DNA from: Vanessa cardui
Lineage: Eukaryota; Arthropoda; Insecta; Lepidoptera; Nymphalidae
Assembly: GCF_905220365.1 (NCBI RefSeq)
Contig: NC_061140.1
Span: forward strand, 9,178,501-9,242,500
DNA: 64,000 nt
Direction: 5' to 3'
Part shown: positions 54,401 through 56,220 of the stretch, one piece after another
How positions within the stretch are numbered: the stretch's first letter is position 1
Layout of the letters: each line of letters opens with the position of its first letter
Made by a program: the position numbers and the translations under genes
Notes under the pieces: generated by a model
What the model was told of the DNA's origin: nothing
What the model saw: only the letters and a program-made list of their open reading frames with translations
The model's database searches: none

Positions 54401-55631
54401 AGGCTGGTGGTTCAGAGTCAGCACCAGCTAGGCGTAGATCAGCGTACGGGTTACCGCTGTTCCTTCGACATCAGGACGCAGTCGACATGGACACCGTCCC
54501 GAAACGAGCAGGTTCATATGTAATGTTTTGCTTTTTGTGTCTTTTCCTTTAGGTAGAATGGAGAGTGAAGGGTTTCGGGCTAAAATCATTTTGAAACCAT
54601 CGTTTAACCTAAAATTAACCTTTTAATAAACTGCTTTATTACATTCCTTAGGACAAAGCTCTTCAAAATCATACAAAAAAAACATATAAATTATCCATAA
54701 TTTGTATCATTTAACATTTATCGTTAACTATTACCAGTATTAAATTTTAAAAGCATTAAATTGCAATCACTTAAAATTAAAGAAATAAGCCTTCACGATC
54801 CAAAGAAAATTCTTCCCCTATCCTAAATGCTACTTAAAATATTTCATAGACCTTCTATTAAAGTTCGTTTTTATATAAAACTATATGTTACAAAGCTTTT
54901 GCATGTTCGCTAATTTTTTCCTGATCCTGTTGCTATAGGCTTCAGATTTAAATATATTACCTAAAGAAATTATGTAATAGTTGAAAAATATGCATGGGTT
55001 TCCATACCAGTTGAAATAACATATTATGCATGGTGCCCTTGTGTCGTCCAACTTTTTGTCACTCTACCCAATGTACGTTACGGAGCTATCGCATTTATGG
55101 TTTTCTCCTTAACAATATATATAGTATGTCTATTTTAATTGAAAACAATGTTTAAATATATATTATTTTTTATATAAAATGTGGGTTCTTGTATTTCTTG
55201 TGATTTTTTTTTACAGTGGCAAACAAAACTTTCTGTCAATATCTCTAGATTATATTCTTAAAATTTTAATAGGCAAAGGTGTCGCTTCATTCATCTTTAA
55301 CTTCGATGTAACAAAAAAATATATTATTGATTTTTAAGATCAAAAAGTATACTGAAAATCTTGAGTTACTCAACGGCAAATGCTGTACAGACAATGTATT
55401 ACTTAGTATCAAGAAAATTGCATTACAGGTTCACTTCGTCTAACTTCCCGACGTAGCTCGGCGCGTCGGGTTGAGCCCCCCGCGCGACCGAGCACCCCCT
55501 CCCCTCACGCTAGTAGTGCCGTCAGCATTCTCGTAACGGAAGCCTCACCGGACGCAGCGCCACCCCCCTCCGCCCCGCCTACCGTTGTCCGAGTACTCGT
55601 GCACAGGGAGAGCGACGAACAACCCAGCTGA
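6249..55631 (+). CDS. NaCP60E: NaCP60E/DSC1-type voltage-gated cation channel, 26 exons, 5' end outside window
   Basis: This is a plasma-membrane pore protein with four repeats of six membrane segments, opened by depolarisation. Exons: 6249-6469, 11698-11890, 12618-12837, 22149-22283, 24204-24418, 44035-44150, 44500-44693, 45369-45516, 47336-47550, 47626-47796, 48193-48386, 48531-48762, 48860-49131, 49206-49450, 49522-49816, 49897-50212, 50294-50569, 50657-50953, 51026-51314, 51485-51678, 52079-52281, 52413-52685, 52772-53131, 53453-53675, 54418-54511, 55429-55631. All junctions are GT-AG with matching phase, giving about 1930 codons. The pore residues D/E/E/A separate it from Para (DEKA). 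The DSC1/BSC1 family is known to be calcium-permeable; that it is so here is inference. The N-terminus and domain I S1 are missing because they lie before position 1 or were not recognised. Confidence 0.93.
7317..7557 (+). repeat. Worn A-tailed repeat (family C)
   Basis: Starts tggtagggttttgtactta and contains gatttgaaggatgtgtgggc, cttgcagcgccaatgtat and ctaatggtgattggttgcca, the order seen in better copies at 21692 and 39899. Middle and end are expanded or diverged. Confidence 0.6.
9722..10010 (-). repeat. A-tailed repeat (family C), well kept
   Basis: Near full-length. On the + strand it reads ggttggcggacgagcatatg, ggccacctgatggtaagtgg, then ctcactcacccttcaaactg, and ends gggcttgcacaaggccctgc. 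The family has an A-rich tail when read on the - strand, so that is taken as its sense. The coding capacity is nil. Confidence 0.8.
10573..10764 (-). pseudogene. Probable transposon-derived coding fragment
   Basis: Read on the - strand, 63 residues stay open and include STGDRRAGSFFAQCIRIAIQ and RGNATSILATI. This pattern (RRAGSFLAQRISLAIQRGNAASIL-like) resembles a segment I associate with the C-terminal end of certain retroelement proteins. There is no start, stop or splice context of a host gene, and it lies in the opposite strand of a channel intron. The family assignment is tentative. Confidence 0.35.
11212..11425 (-). repeat. Worn A-tailed repeat (family C)
   Basis: Pieces cactggctctctcacccttc, aaaccggaatactctag, gttatttgacgttacaatat and gacgaatgggtgacaaccaa keep the family order. 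It includes a small insertion of AT-rich sequence. Confidence 0.6.
11553..11571 (+). repeat. Poly-A run (19 A)
   Basis: An uninterrupted run of 19 A, about 125 bp before exon 2. It could be the tail of a lost retroposon. Confidence 0.85.
11698..11890 (+). CDS. NaCP60E: NaCP60E exon 2: domain I S4-S5 linker and S5
   Basis: The acceptor is ttcgcag and the donor is gtaagt at 11891. The exon encodes GLKTIINALLHSFKQLAEVM (S4-S5 linker), then the hydrophobic S5 TLTIFCLMVFALFALQVYMG, then the start of the extracellular loop. It ends after two bases of a glutamate codon completed by exon 3. It sits alone between introns of about 5.2 kb and 0.7 kb. Confidence 0.93.
11891..12617 (+). other. Intron between NaCP60E exons 2 and 3
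   Basis: 727 bp with good splice sites at both ends. No repeat or RNA gene was recognised. Confidence 0.8.
12618..12837 (+). CDS. NaCP60E: NaCP60E exon 3: domain I extracellular loop and pore loop
   Basis: The acceptor is tgtttag and the donor is gtaagt at 12838. The extracellular turret contains five cysteines (for example CPSQYTCLC) likely to form disulfides. The pore loop reads FDNFLWSMLTTFQLITLDYW. The aspartate at 12811-12813 is the domain I selectivity residue. The exon ends on a complete codon. Confidence 0.93.
13838..14090 (+). repeat. Very worn A-tailed repeat (family C)
   Basis: Short matches in order: tgtaactacccgcacaaag, aacataacatcctagttcc, ttacagcgccaat. Divergence is high and the call is tentative. 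Confidence 0.4.
15785..15875 (-). repeat. tRNA-like SINE remnant
   Basis: On the - strand it shows an A-box-like ttggttaggtggttagctt and a B-box-like gtcgagggttcaagtcaacg. It lacks a folded acceptor stem, so it is a SINE head rather than a working tRNA gene. It is not one of the two main SINE families here. Confidence 0.45.
16034..16339 (-). mobile_element. tRNA-derived SINE, family A, with 12 bp target duplication
   Basis: About 300 bp. Read on the - strand it starts gagctgagattgcatagtgg (A-box region), has the B-box-like gggttcaag, and ends aatttacaggctgttac plus a TTTAC-type tail. The target duplication actttatagatg lies at 16022-16033 and 16340-16351. The family resembles the Metulj-type SINEs of butterflies (name from memory). 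Confidence 0.88.
16796..16978 (-). repeat. A-tailed repeat (family C), truncated
   Basis: Contains aactaagatgttatgtccct, ctggctcactcacctttcaa, gggcttgcacaaagcctta and the outer end aaaaccaccactaagtactg. The A-tail half is missing, and about 20 bases (the ttatttggcgg region) are deleted. Confidence 0.8.
17885..18092 (-). mobile_element. tRNA-derived SINE, family B, worn
   Basis: Read on the - strand it begins gacgacctctgtagtcgagt, contains a damaged B-box region (gggttcgattcacggcc) and ends near the gtgggtcagagaaatgtatg segment. About 210 bp, older than the copies at 23909 and 28706. Confidence 0.7.
18514..18824 (+). mobile_element. tRNA-derived SINE, family A, with 11 bp target duplication
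   Basis: Starts gagatggcccagtggttaga (A box), has gcgggttcaaatccaggc (B box), and ends tttacaggccgttgttgtag with a GTT-type tail. The target duplication ttaccgaaata lies at 18503-18513 and 18825-18835. Confidence 0.9.
19023..19230 (-). pseudogene. Dead LINE reverse-transcriptase C-terminal end
   Basis: Read on the - strand, KRRTTNNPLE is followed by a stop, then IAHKTRRTIEKERQIEKSGG and a GVLACL-like end. This layout recalls the RRPTTRW..DI...W..LEEA...ACL tail of RTE-type LINE proteins. It is short, contains a stop and is plainly not functional. The family is tentative. Confidence 0.4.
20255..20355 (-). repeat. SINE family A remnant
   Basis: Has gatgaattataaacacaaat, tgcatcggttgagattcacg and ccgaaccatcacggcc, matching the tRNA half of the family A copies at 16034 and 43580 on the - strand. 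The body is lost. Confidence 0.5.
20429..20508 (-). repeat. SINE family B fragment
   Basis: On the + strand: tatgagacagcatcacatac, attactctgatccattggg, gcatttgtgttatgg and acaacatagaaaac. Only the tail half remains. Confidence 0.7.
21359..21670 (+). repeat. A-tailed repeat (family C), subtype with extended tail
   Basis: Runs from ggtagagctttgtgcaaacc to the tail aacagtacaagaataaaacg and gaaacgagaacaatta. The tail and the wording gatcccaaagttggtggcgc are shared with the copy at 32065-32395 but not with other copies, so these two define a subtype. Confidence 0.85.
21692..22028 (+). repeat. A-tailed repeat (family C), near full-length
   Basis: Begins caagatagaaactcagcagt and ttagtggtggttttacttgg, runs through agcactcagtattgttgtg and ccatcaggtggcccatatgc, and ends cgccaacctataccat followed by an A-rich tail. 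It lies just after another family C copy and stops about 120 bp before channel exon 4. Confidence 0.88.
22149..22283 (+). CDS. NaCP60E: NaCP60E exon 4: domain I S6
   Basis: The acceptor is gttccag and the donor is gtaatt at 22284. It encodes VLSSCGPMSVSFFTVVVFFG and then SFYLINLMLAVVALSYEEE, the inner pore helix S6 with its conserved asparagine, followed by acidic residues that open the I-II linker. Both ends are in phase 0. A 9.3 kb intron precedes it, and a recent A-tailed repeat ends about 120 bp upstream of the acceptor. Confidence 0.92.
22284..24203 (+). other. Intron between NaCP60E exons 4 and 5
   Basis: 1.9 kb. It contains a worn repeat near 23700-23820 (gtcaaattcggttcattggt and ttacgcttataatattgg-like wording common at retroelement ends) and SINE family B at 23909-24131. 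The rest shows nothing recognisable. Confidence 0.65.
23909..24131 (+). mobile_element. tRNA-derived SINE, family B, well kept
   Basis: Starts gacgacctccatggtcgagt (A-box region), has an excellent B box (cgggttcgattcccggcc), then gtcgatgtagattaccatta and tcttgggtctgggtgtttgt, and ends gatgttgtctcatat. About 220 bp, 70 bp before exon 5. A functional tRNA is unlikely because the 3' half does not pair as an acceptor stem. Confidence 0.82.
24204..24418 (+). CDS. NaCP60E: NaCP60E exon 5: start of cytoplasmic I-II linker
   Basis: The acceptor is tcttcag and the donor is gtaaac at 24419. The peptide is highly basic: it begins ERKKDLNEH, contains STFSFDPTSLAVRTLARDSK, and ends in an Arg/Lys cluster (SRKRTRRRKRGKS) before HHTNTVAITE. 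It ends with two bases of an arginine codon completed by exon 6. The donor sequence is repeated at 24593-24606, after a small insertion. The basic cluster could bind membrane lipid or act as a retention signal (inference only). Confidence 0.88.
24417..24606 (+). repeat. 14 bp duplication of the exon 5 splice donor flanking an insertion
   Basis: The sequence AGGTAAACATATTA occurs at 24417-24430 (the working exon/intron boundary) and again at 24593-24606. Between them lie 162 bp that include a terminal-inverted-repeat element. A duplication of this length fits a target-site duplication made when something inserted right at the splice donor. Confidence 0.75.
24461..24591. mobile_element. Small terminal-inverted-repeat element (MITE-like)
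   Basis: The left arm gaaataaaactagctataac (24461) continues ggatttgaat; the right arm ends with the reverse complement (gttatagctagttttatttc, up to 24591). The arms match over about 30 bp. The core has aacatcccgacgtttcgagc and actttacagcgttcgtccac. About 131 bp, no coding capacity. Confidence 0.78.
24629..24950 (+). mobile_element. LINE 3' end (Jockey-like), truncated
   Basis: Shares with the copy at 60185-60486 the stretches ctgttgacttccaagcagga, gagtttcttgccggttcttc, tcggtagaatctactttcc and gtgcttgtaaaggcctactt. It is 5'-truncated in the last part of the coding region, as usual for LINE insertions. Confidence 0.8.
26517..27128 (+). mobile_element. Non-autonomous Helitron, split by a SINE
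   Basis: The 5' end reads TCACTACATATTATAAAACA. The 3' end has ccccgtacacgcacgaagcc and then CTAG at 27125-27128 followed by T, the Helitron layout (5' TC, 3' CTAG). The SINE family A copy at 26651-26993 sits inside it, flanked by gttggagtata. Confidence 0.78.
26651..26993 (+). mobile_element. tRNA-derived SINE, family A, inserted in a Helitron
   Basis: The SINE proper starts near 26689 (cgagatggcccagtggttag) and ends caggctgttgttgttgttgt. The duplication gttggagtata lies at 26640-26650 and 26994-27004. About 38 bp of AT-rich DNA between the left copy and the SINE start may be an extra 5' piece. Confidence 0.85.
27962..28108 (-). repeat. A-tailed repeat (family C), worn part
   Basis: Pieces tttacattggcaatcacctt, caaaacagaacacaacaaca and gagcttgcataaaaacccc follow family order on the - strand. 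Confidence 0.5.
28706..28927 (-). mobile_element. tRNA-derived SINE, family B, well kept
   Basis: On the + strand: atgagacaacatcacataca through gggaatcgaacccgggacct to cgaccatggaggtcgtc. It is nearly identical to the copy at 23909 in opposite orientation. Confidence 0.82.
29278..29586 (+). mobile_element. tRNA-derived SINE, family A, with 9 bp target duplication
   Basis: Starts tagagctgagatggcccagt, B-box region gggttcaaacccaggc, ends tttacaggctgttacttttac. The duplication aaatagttc is at 29269-29277 and 29587-29595. Confidence 0.88.
31757..31850 (+). repeat. LINE 3' end fragment
   Basis: Contains gatggcttcaagtttaagta, gaaagtgcttgtaacaacct and gaataaagtatattttcatt, parallel to the last 90 bp of the LINE at 60486. 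It is a diverged relative. Confidence 0.6.
32065..32395 (+). repeat. A-tailed repeat (family C), extended-tail subtype
   Basis: From cttggtggtagggctttgtg to the tail gcaagaataaaacgaaacga and gaacaatta. It is the closest relative of the copy at 21359-21670. Confidence 0.85.
33397..33850 (+). mobile_element. Helitron-like 5' end and body
   Basis: Begins TCTATACTTATAATAAATCT and continues ggaaagtcaattctgtacat, then TCTG repeats at 33519-33537 and ctactcgacggattttaacg. This wording is typical of Helitron 5' regions in moths and butterflies. No 3' CTAG end was identified for it; the right limit is approximate. Confidence 0.5.
34047..36428 (+). mobile_element. Degenerate Helitron carrying a dead Rep/helicase frame
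   Basis: The 5' end is TCTATACTATTATATAAATC at 34047 after an A. The 3' end has the hairpin gcccagcgaagcgggc (36400-36415) and CTAG at 36425-36428 before a T. About 2.4 kb. Inside is a broken frame related to the Helitron replicase N-terminal region (see the pseudogene entry). It is probably a deletion derivative, since the helicase half is missing. Confidence 0.82.
34750..36240 (+). pseudogene. Helitron replicase N-terminal region, broken
   Basis: Many stops and frame changes. Readable pieces in order: MPLKKQKIG (34752); VCPYCHTK (near 35118); LVEPPEPLLTYVTGTIKESK (near 35190); SLLPVSK; APEVTAVIVGTEITKRGIVI (near 35625); AEKYQSYDNYYDYPIMIMRA followed by EDGYHLGLYQ (near 35715); HILKYRQLFRQFIVDMYAMV (near 35883). 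These match the Helitron_like_N layout (GEDGYH, QY/FIVDMYA). The Rep catalytic part and helicase are absent or unreadable. Confidence 0.75.
37365..37575 (-). repeat. Very worn A-tailed repeat (family C)
   Basis: Pieces gggaagtggttaacaatatc, ctaaccctttaaacggaaat and cgagtcctaccaagta keep family order on the - strand. Confidence 0.5.
38773..38974 (-). mobile_element. tRNA-derived SINE, family B, with internal deletion
   Basis: On the + strand: tatgagacaacatcacatac, then gggaatcgaacccaggacct, then gtatcattcgaccacggagg. Compared with the copy at 28706 it lacks about 25 bases near the tRNA head. Confidence 0.8.
39284..39637 (+). mobile_element. tRNA-derived SINE, family A, with 12 bp target duplication
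   Basis: The SINE proper begins near 39325 (gtgagctgagatggcccagt), B-box region gcgggttcaaatccgggc, ends tttacaggctgttacttc. The duplication taaatcattggt lies at 39272-39283 and 39638-39649, with about 40 extra bases between the left copy and the SINE head. Confidence 0.86.
39899..40157 (+). repeat. A-tailed repeat (family C), 5'-truncated
   Basis: From gactagttattctaccgcca through tttcggtttgaaaggtgagt and tcaggtggcccatatgctcg to the A-rich tail after acttacaccat. The first 100 bp of the family are missing. Confidence 0.85.
43580..43901 (-). mobile_element. tRNA-derived SINE, family A, with 10 bp target duplication
   Basis: On the + strand the tail is agtaaagtaaagtaaagtaa, then cagcctgtaaatttcccact, up to ccactgggccatctcggctc. 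The duplication ataaataata is at 43570-43579 and 43902-43911. It stands about 130 bp before exon 6. Confidence 0.88.
44035..44150 (+). CDS. NaCP60E: NaCP60E exon 6: SR-dipeptide and proline-rich linker
   Basis: The acceptor is tttttcag and the donor is gtaagt at 44151. The exon follows a 19.6 kb intron. It encodes four Ser-Arg dipeptides in a row (RSRSRSRSRSV across the junction), then TPSGSPPPLPAPAPVAPPS. It is much richer in G and C than the DNA around it. Low complexity and short length make it a candidate cassette exon, but skipping it alone would shift the frame (116 bases). Confidence 0.85.
44151..44499 (+). other. Intron between NaCP60E exons 6 and 7
   Basis: 349 bp, ordinary AT-rich intron with gtaagt donor and ttctcaag acceptor. 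No repeat seen. Confidence 0.8.
44500..44693 (+). CDS. NaCP60E: NaCP60E exon 7: acidic, histidine- and proline-rich I-II linker
   Basis: The acceptor is ttctcaag and the donor is gtaagt at 44694. It encodes RGALSVAGRQLSDHSNN, then an acidic run (SSLDDSGVVDDHDDGEHTSD), then HPHRRHLLPPPHPPTT. It contains no recognisable domain, as expected for this fast-evolving linker. The exon starts with two bases of a shared glycine codon and ends on a complete codon. A 222 bp Helitron begins 44 bp after its end. Confidence 0.86.
44694..45368 (+). other. Intron between NaCP60E exons 7 and 8
   Basis: 675 bp. A small Helitron occupies 44738-44959; the remainder shows nothing recognisable. Confidence 0.75.
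44738..44959 (+). mobile_element. Short non-autonomous Helitron (222 bp)
   Basis: The 5' end TCATTACATAGTAAAAAACA resembles the 5' end of the Helitron at 26517. The 3' end has cccgcgcgaagccggcttgg and CTAG at 44956-44959 before T. There is no coding capacity. Confidence 0.75.
45369..45516 (+). CDS. NaCP60E: NaCP60E exon 8: lysine-rich I-II linker
   Basis: The acceptor is atttacag and the donor is gtaaaa at 45517. It encodes ENKKQENGSKPKNGSKTEIQ, a run rich in Lys, Gly and Asn, then YPLNPDYLNQIVVL. Phase is kept with exons 7 and 9. There is no known domain; the call rests on the clean splice sites, the open frame and the position between domains I and II. Confidence 0.85.
45517..47335 (+). 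other. Intron between NaCP60E exons 8 and 9
   Basis: 1.8 kb. It has a GC-richer patch around 46650-46830 without a convincing exon, and a GT-rich microsatellite at 47251-47281. Nothing else was recognised. Confidence 0.7.
47251..47281 (+). repeat. (GT)n microsatellite, interrupted
   Basis: GT repeats broken by ATGC (agtgtgtgtgtgtatgcgtg then tgtgtgtgttt), about 55 bp before exon 9. Confidence 0.85.
47336..47550 (+). CDS. NaCP60E: NaCP60E exon 9: entry to domain II and S1
   Basis: The acceptor is atcacag and the donor is gtattt at 47551. It encodes a cysteine-rich juxtamembrane stretch (RNCECCVTCCIDYEGWLQFQ), then VKDPLFELFITTCIVLNTLF for S1 of domain II and the S1-S2 loop LEHHGMSE. The block DPLFELFIT..IVLNTLFLALEHHGM is typical of domain II in insect sodium-channel-like genes. 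Seven cysteines near the membrane face could be acylated (inference). Confidence 0.93.
47626..47796 (+). CDS. NaCP60E: NaCP60E exon 10: domain II S2, S3 and start of S4
   Basis: The acceptor is ttttcag and the donor is gtaagt at 47797. It encodes VFTSIFTLECIMKVMAMS (S2), GWNIFDLIIVSASLLDLIFE (S3), and LSVLRGLRL, the first charged turns of the S4 sensor. It is exactly 57 codons with both ends in phase 0. Confidence 0.94.
47797..48192 (+). other. Intron between NaCP60E exons 10 and 11
   Basis: 396 bp, splitting the domain II S4 helix. No repeat recognised. Confidence 0.8.
48193..48386 (+). CDS. NaCP60E: NaCP60E exon 11: domain II S4 end and S5
   Basis: The acceptor is tttacag and the donor is gtaatg at 48387. 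It encodes LRVLKLAQSWTTMKVLL (end of S4 and linker), then NLTFVLVIVIYIFAVIGMQL (S5), then SKSYTPEKFDPDPVP in the extracellular loop. The block LAQSWTTM is strongly conserved in domain II of this channel superfamily. Confidence 0.94.
48531..48762 (+). CDS. NaCP60E: NaCP60E exon 12: domain II pore loop and S6
   Basis: The acceptor is ttaatcag and the donor is gtatgt at 48763. It encodes WNFNDFFHSFMMIFRILCGE, with the selectivity glutamate at 48589-48591 (CGEW), then the S6 helix GNFMVLNLFLALLLNSFN. It ends in a charged stretch that opens the II-III linker. Several shadow frames overlap it and are not coding. Confidence 0.95.
48860..49131 (+). CDS. NaCP60E: NaCP60E exon 13: II-III linker, first part
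   Basis: The acceptor is tatttcag and the donor is gtaaat at 49132. It encodes a charged cytoplasmic stretch (EVGEDSKLAKSFDRIRSIVR, then ETEKKSKLEELVNEFMLQH, and ending YSHSYQEALN). The frame continues unbroken into exon 14. No domain is expected; the charge pattern suits a disordered or partly helical linker. Confidence 0.9.
49206..49450 (+). CDS. NaCP60E: NaCP60E exon 14: II-III linker, middle
   Basis: The acceptor is tttttag and the donor is gtaagg at 49451. It encodes PISVGSDFAYPPIYQAGNNF, then acidic helix-prone sequence (KDVRDLAAEHKITSIREDSK) and QLLNQMSSGYH-like Ser-rich sequence. Both junction codons are split and restore the frame. Confidence 0.9.
49522..49816 (+). CDS. NaCP60E: NaCP60E exon 15: II-III linker, last part
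   Basis: The acceptor is attttag and the donor is gtgagt at 49817. It encodes DENEHYEMAQISSKTTPEKY, then charged sequence (RRQEIDELRHLKDSITRPGE) and finally VPQDCFPRQCYKQ just before domain III. The closing DCFP..C pattern matches the segment preceding domain III in insect channels of this group. Confidence 0.91.
49897..50212 (+). CDS. NaCP60E: NaCP60E exon 16: domain III S1 to S3
   Basis: The acceptor is ttttag and the donor is gtaagt at 50213. It encodes the juxtamembrane CSCWDACIRTKLGQRW, S1 (FEWFVLVLIFASSITLCFED), the S1-S2 loop IHLEKNKPLKKIL, S2 (WTNLSFCMIFVIEMFFKWIA), then S3 (FWTLLDFTIVF). It contains 105 full codons after the first shared base. Confidence 0.95.
50294..50569 (+). CDS. 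NaCP60E: NaCP60E exon 17: domain III S4 and S5
   Basis: The acceptor is tcttcag and the donor is gtaaat at 50570. The S4 sensor reads LKVLRSLRTLRALRPLRAIS, with six basic residues at three-residue spacing, the strongest charge ladder visible besides domain IV. S5 follows (NVLLVCLVFWLIFSIMGVQF), then FGGKFFKCVDDEGE. There are exactly 92 codons. Confidence 0.95.
50657..50953 (+). CDS. NaCP60E: NaCP60E exon 18: domain III pore loop with E, and S6
   Basis: The acceptor is tttgtag and the donor is gtgaga at 50954. It encodes the loop WECYYNNFSWINSKISFDHV, then the pore helix LALFQVATFEGWMEVMADAV. The glutamate at 50771-50773 takes the place of the lysine found in Para-type channels (ATFKGW). S6 follows (YFVIFIVCGSFFTLNLFIGV) and the exon ends IIDNFNMLKKK. 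Confidence 0.96.
51026..51314 (+). CDS. NaCP60E: NaCP60E exon 19: III-IV inactivation linker and domain IV S1
   Basis: The acceptor is ttttcag and the donor is gtaagt at 51315. It encodes YEGGVLEMFLTESQKHYYTA and then MKKLGRKKPQK, the short fast-inactivation linker; MFL at 51047-51055 is at the place of MFM in Para. Domain IV S1 follows (FEIAIFVLIFLNMLTMGIEH) and the beginning of S2 (NAFFTTVFGL). Confidence 0.95.
51485..51678 (+). CDS. NaCP60E: NaCP60E exon 20: domain IV S2 end, S3 and S4
   Basis: The acceptor is ttttcag and the donor is gtaagt at 51679. It encodes EAIVKIIGLRYHYFTVPWNV, S3 (FDFLLVLASILGIVMEDIM), the loop IDLPISPT, then the S4 sensor LLRVVRVFRIGRILRLIK with arginines at three-residue spacing. 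The frame joins exons 19 and 21 cleanly. Confidence 0.95.
51679..52078 (+). other. Intron between NaCP60E exons 20 and 21
   Basis: 400 bp. It contains a SINE head fragment at 51727-51762 and an imperfect TG/TATG repeat around 51847-51880. Confidence 0.8.
51727..51762 (+). repeat. SINE family A head fragment
   Basis: The wording ggcaagatggtcgagtggtt and agaacgcgtaact matches the A-box end of family A, and stops there. There is no B box, so it is neither a working tRNA nor a complete SINE. Confidence 0.55.
52079..52281 (+). CDS. NaCP60E: NaCP60E exon 21: domain IV S4-S5 linker and S5
   Basis: The acceptor is attccag and the donor is gtaagt at 52282. It encodes AAKGIRKLLFALVVSLPALF (linker), S5 (NIGALLALITFIYAIIGMSV), then FGHVKEQGALDDIVNFQTFG, ending at the pore helix start (SMQLLFR). 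Codon use is GC-richer than in neighbouring exons. Confidence 0.95.
52413..52685 (+). CDS. NaCP60E: NaCP60E exon 22: domain IV pore loop with A, S6
   Basis: The acceptor is tttccag and the donor is gtaagc at 52686. It encodes LMTSAGWNDVLESLMIQPPD, with the selectivity alanine at 52426-52428, a turret with two cysteines, S6 (YMIVINMYIAIILENFNQAH), and the start of the acidic C-terminal domain (QEEEIGIVEDDLEMFYIRW). The SAGWN/D motif is shared with Para. Confidence 0.96.
52772..53131 (+). CDS. NaCP60E: NaCP60E exon 23: C-terminal EF-like domain and IQ motif
   Basis: The acceptor is ttttcag; the donor is gtaata at 53132. It encodes YDPHATQFISFAQLSDFIAS, LDPPLGISKPN, and the helices of the EF-hand-like C-terminal domain, then AARTIQRLWREYVK, an IQ motif expected to bind calmodulin. 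The last two bases plus unspliced sequence make AAG TAA, so an unspliced transcript would stop here (53133-53135). Splicing to 53453 gives a longer tail. Confidence 0.94.
53132..53452 (+). other. Intron between NaCP60E exons 23 and 24, with stop at its first codon
   Basis: 321 bp. If retained, translation stops at TAA 53133-53135. Acceptor tttgcag. No repeat seen. Confidence 0.75.
53453..53675 (+). CDS. NaCP60E: NaCP60E exon 24: basic, serine-rich C-terminal tail
   Basis: The acceptor is tttgcag; the chosen donor is gtacaa at 53676. It encodes RKNRSPSQEEESTKWSPGHG, WGGRLSALLHVRRGSHASSR and KSSRASDASDLSDIGGAW, then LNLPLLLLPGAQPNEQ. If the donor is not used, the frame reads 18 further residues to a stop at 53730-53732. 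Serines set among arginines resemble kinase sites (inference). Confidence 0.8.
53676..54417 (+). other. Intron between NaCP60E exons 24 and 25
   Basis: 742 bp, AT-rich; no repeat recognised. If the donor at 53676 is skipped, the frame ends at 53732. Confidence 0.65.
54418..54511 (+). CDS. NaCP60E: NaCP60E exon 25: short tail exon (predicted)
   Basis: This is a predicted exon with acceptor ttcagag and donor gttcat at 54512. It encodes SAPARRRSAYGLPLFLRHQD and AVDMDTVPKRA. Support comes from the frame continuing from exon 24, a GC content far above its surroundings, and a clean join to the terminal exon. The weak donor and the alternative acceptor two bases upstream (which would give another frame ending at 54523) leave some doubt. 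Confidence 0.68.
54512..55428 (+). other. Intron between NaCP60E exons 25 and 26
   Basis: 917 bp, AT-rich; no repeat recognised. Confidence 0.65.
55429..55631 (+). CDS. NaCP60E: NaCP60E exon 26: GC-rich terminal exon with stop codon
   Basis: The acceptor is cattacag at 55421-55428. The frame runs 66 codons (after two bases completing a glycine) to TGA at 55629-55631: SLRLTSRRSSARRVEPPARP, then a Ser/Ala/Pro-rich middle, then PPTVVRVLVHRESDEQPS at the C-terminus. The exon is strikingly GC-rich inside AT-rich DNA and contains no other stop, which supports coding. There is no typical PDZ-binding ending. Confidence 0.75.
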
Positions 55632-56220
55632 TCTACACCTGTAGAGCCGGAGGCTCCTCAAATTTAGCCGGTGACCGTCACTGACCGGCGATAAACACCA
55701 AGTGAGTGTCGAACTATCAAAAATCGAATATTGTGTTCAGGCTCGGGAAAACGGTGATATTACAACTGTTAGTTTTTATTGTGATTTTAAATCGTAGATT
55801 AGTGGTATTGTTATTAATAACGAATCCCTCGATCATAACCGGAAACTTCCAAATGCAATAATGTTCGGTAAATTAAATCGTATTCAATGAAATTTTAAAC
55901 AAATTAATAACAGATTTTTAGCTTTTGCGCTTGAAATATTCGATTCATTATTTATATTTAGCTGTTTTATTTATTATAGAAGTAACCTCCACATAATAGC
56001 GTTGGACGATTGTATATTACTTTGTTATTGTAAATAGCGTTATAATATATACCTAAGCCACCGACTGAAACGACGTCGAAGAATGTTTAAAAATAAGTAA
56101 GGCACATTTTTACTTGCGAAATAACAAAACGAGACCACGAGAGAAATTATTAGTCCGGTAATTAAAATTTAAGTTTTAAGTTAAAATAGAATGTTTTTAA
56201 ATAAACAGTCATCATGTTTT
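55632..56220 (+). other. Probable 3' untranslated region of NaCP60E
   Basis: This follows the TGA. Near the start are two small hairpins: GAGCC-GGA-GGCTC at 55644-55656, and GCCGGT/ACCGGC at 55667-55672 and 55684-55689. The first AATAAA after the stop is at 56200-56205. Where the transcript really ends cannot be seen from sequence alone. Confidence 0.4.
56200..56205 (+). promoter_or_regulatory. Candidate polyadenylation signal AATAAA
   Basis: First exact AATAAA on the + strand after the NaCP60E stop codon, about 570 bp downstream. AT-rich DNA gives such hexamers by chance, so this is only a candidate. Confidence 0.25.

Noticed and set aside
54242..54523. 93-residue open frame across exon 25 in another frame
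   Set aside because: Its first part is AT-rich intron. The alternative frame (ending at 54523) would lose the join to the GC-rich terminal exon. It is kept only as an alternative acceptor possibility.
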